From contig CANGAY010000054.1 in the NCBI GenBank assembly GCA_947451735.1, positions 1-6,021 on the forward strand: a stretch of DNA of 6,021 nucleotides, read 5' to 3'. The position numbers were made by a program, and so were the translations under genes. Source of the DNA: Actinomycetota bacterium. GTDB lineage: Bacteria > Actinomycetota > Thermoleophilia > Miltoncostaeales > Miltoncostaeaceae. Positions 4,882 through 6,021 of the stretch are shown here, piece by piece (positions within the stretch are counted from its first letter, which is position 1; each line of letters opens with the position of its first letter). The notes below the pieces were generated by a model. That model saw only the letters and a program-made list of their open reading frames with translations, was not told where the DNA came from and searched no databases.

Positions 4882-5422
4882 CACCGGTACGCCGATCGTG
4901 GTGGACGCGGCCATCGCCGAGTCGGCGGGCCTTGTGCCCGGGGCATCAGTCAGTGCGCTGCAACGGGGGCGCGGTGGCGCGATGGATGTGGATGCGGTCG
5001 CCGACGCCGTTGCCGCAGCCCCGCCATCGGCCGTCGTGCTGGCCAGGCCGCCGTGGGCGGACCCCCCGGCCGCTGCCCTGGCAGGCGTTGCCATGCTGCT
5101 CGATCGCGAGGTGGTGTGGCTGCCACCCGCCCTGGCGCAGGCGGCGTGGGCGGTGGCCCTCATCGCCAACTGGGCGGCATATTCGCAGCCACGCGACCTG
5201 GTGCGACGGGCGCAGGTGGCCGTGGGGCTCGCGGCGTTGCCGGCATGTCGCCTGCCGCGCCGTCCATGGGGATGCGAGCGCGTGCAGATGCCGGCGCTGC
5301 GCCCGATGGCACTGGCGCGCTGGTGCGACCGGCTCTGGCTGCCGTGCGCGCACTGCGTCGTCGGGGGTGGGGCACCCGGCGGCGCCTGCGGCCGGTGCGG
5401 GCACGAGCAGGTGACGGCGTGA
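4874..5422 (+). CDS. Unrecognised protein with C-terminal zinc ribbon
   Basis: A 182-residue protein I cannot assign. The N-terminal 120 residues are Ala/Val-rich with alternating strand and helix patterns (PIVVDAAIAESAGL, then SAVVLARPPWADPP, then LLDREVVWLPPALAQAAWAVALIANW), suggesting an alpha/beta domain; the Trp-rich helix around 85-103 is hydrophobic but not a clear membrane span. The C-terminus holds Cys158-X2-Cys161, ten residues, Cys172-X2-Cys175, a classic four-cysteine zinc ribbon; Cys125, Cys134 and Cys151 are additional. The ATG at 4874 overlaps the regulator's stop by 8 bp. There is no good ribosome binding site, which suggests translational coupling. The stop shares one base with the cpaB-like start (TGATG). 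The tight packing implies a role in control or assembly of the Tad pilus, but that is inference from position. Confidence 0.75.
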   Translation: MPDTGTPIVVDAAIAESAGLVPGASVSALQRGRGGAMDVDAVADAVAAAPPSAVVLARPPWADPPAAALAGVAMLLDREVVWLPPALAQAAWAVALIANWAAYSQPRDLVRRAQVAVGLAALPACRLPRRPWGCERVQMPALRPMALARWCDRLWLPCAHCVVGGGAPGGACGRCGHEQVTA

Positions 5423-6021
5423 TGTCGCGACGTGGCATCCGCCGGCCATTGGTGTGGTTCGCCCTGGCCGGTGCGCTGGTGGTGCTGGCGGCCCTGCTGG
5501 TGATGCGTTCGGCCAGTGCGTCACAGGGCACGGGGCGCGTGGTGGTGGCCCGTGTGGTCATTCCCGCCGGCACGTTGCTCGACGAGGACGTGGCGTCGCG
5601 GGCACTCGCACTGGCCCCGGTACCGGATGGGCTCGGGCTTCGCGGCCTGGTGGTGCGGGCATCCGGGGCGGTCGGCCGGCGTACCGTCGCGCCGCTCGGC
5701 CCCGGTGAGCCCGTCACCGAGGCCGTGCTCGGCGGCAGCCCGGGTGTGGGCCCCGCACCGCTTCAGCCCGGCGAGCGAGCGGTTCCGGTGCCCATGCGTG
5801 CGGCCGGGGGAGCGGTGGCCGCACCGGCTCCGGGCGCACGCGTGGACGTGATCGCATCCGACGGCGAAGGCCCTGCGGGACGCACGCACGTGATCGTGTC
5901 GGACGCCGAGGTGATGGCGGTCACCCCATCGCCGTCCGGCGACCCTGGCGACAGCGGCGGCGGCGTGGTGCTGCGGCTGCGCGCAGATGACGCGCTGGCC
6001 GTGGCCCGCGCACTTGACTTC
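5422..6021 (+). CDS. cpaB: CpaB/RcpC-like Tad (Flp) pilus assembly protein, 5' part
   Basis: The first 200 residues of a gene that stays open to the right edge. It begins with a short basic segment (MSRRGIRR) and one membrane helix (about 10-29), consistent with a signal anchor that places the rest outside the membrane. An SAF domain follows (about 39-103): VVVARVVIPAGTLLDEDV, then a GRRTVAPLGPGEPV segment, the standard CpaB layout. Next is the RcpC/CpaB domain with GERAVPVPM (118-125), then APAPGARVDVIAS (134-146) and a strand leading to DAEVMAV. A Gly/Asp/Ser-rich linker (about 169-181) interrupts the later strands. CpaB/RcpC proteins act in the envelope in the assembly of tight-adherence pili. 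The ATG has AGGTGA seven bases upstream and overlaps the previous stop by one base. FlgA-like SAF proteins are an alternative, but the membrane anchor and domain order favour CpaB. Confidence 0.88.
   Translation, partial: MSRRGIRRPLVWFALAGALVVLAALLVMRSASASQGTGRVVVARVVIPAGTLLDEDVASRALALAPVPDGLGLRGLVVRASGAVGRRTVAPLGPGEPVTEAVLGGSPGVGPAPLQPGERAVPVPMRAAGGAVAAPAPGARVDVIASDGEGPAGRTHVIVSDAEVMAVTPSPSGDPGDSGGGVVLRLRADDALAVARALDF

Noticed and set aside
1..6021. tRNA, rRNA, CRISPR array, insertion sequence or attachment site
   Set aside because: I found no cloverleaf, no regularly spaced repeats, no transposase or integrase motifs and no terminal repeats in the window.

Overview
The window is strongly GC-rich, with G or C in most third codon positions, frequent GTG and TTG starts, tight start/stop overlaps and purine-rich ribosome binding sites. 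This style, the sugar-phosphate genes and an actinobacterial-type Tad/Flp pilus gene suggest a high-GC actinobacterium. Thermoleophilia or a relative is my guess, but no marker gene here settles the lineage.

Left part (1-869): the 3' end of a pentapeptide-repeat protein on the + strand meets a convergent VOC (glyoxalase-fold) gene on the - strand. By eye, the VOC protein has lost the metal ligands of true glyoxalase I. A 149-158 bp divergent region then leads into the next operon.

Central operon (1019-2984): three + strand genes are linked by 4-bp overlaps (ATGA, then GTGA). They are a small TalC-type transaldolase, a class II (GlpX) fructose-1,6-bisphosphatase and a 101-residue acidic helical protein I do not recognise. 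The first two join the non-oxidative pentose phosphate pathway to gluconeogenesis. The third is translationally coupled to them and may be an accessory factor.

Uncharacterised pair (3071-3652): a DUF6883-like protein is followed 9 bp later by a small DUF4926-like protein. Third-position GC of the second gene is visibly lower than in the sugar-phosphate operon, which suggests a different history.

Right part (3664-6021): a DUF192-like protein (probable TTG start) is followed by a short non-coding stretch with three inverted repeats. Next come an OmpR/PhoB-type regulator with a degenerate receiver domain, an unrecognised 182-residue protein with a C-terminal zinc ribbon, and the start of a CpaB/RcpC-like pilus-assembly protein that runs off the window. 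The last three overlap by 8 bp and 1 bp and look like the front of a Tad pilus operon.

The most unusual parts are the degenerate-receiver regulator and orphan zinc-ribbon protein ahead of cpaB, and the DUF6883/DUF4926 pair.
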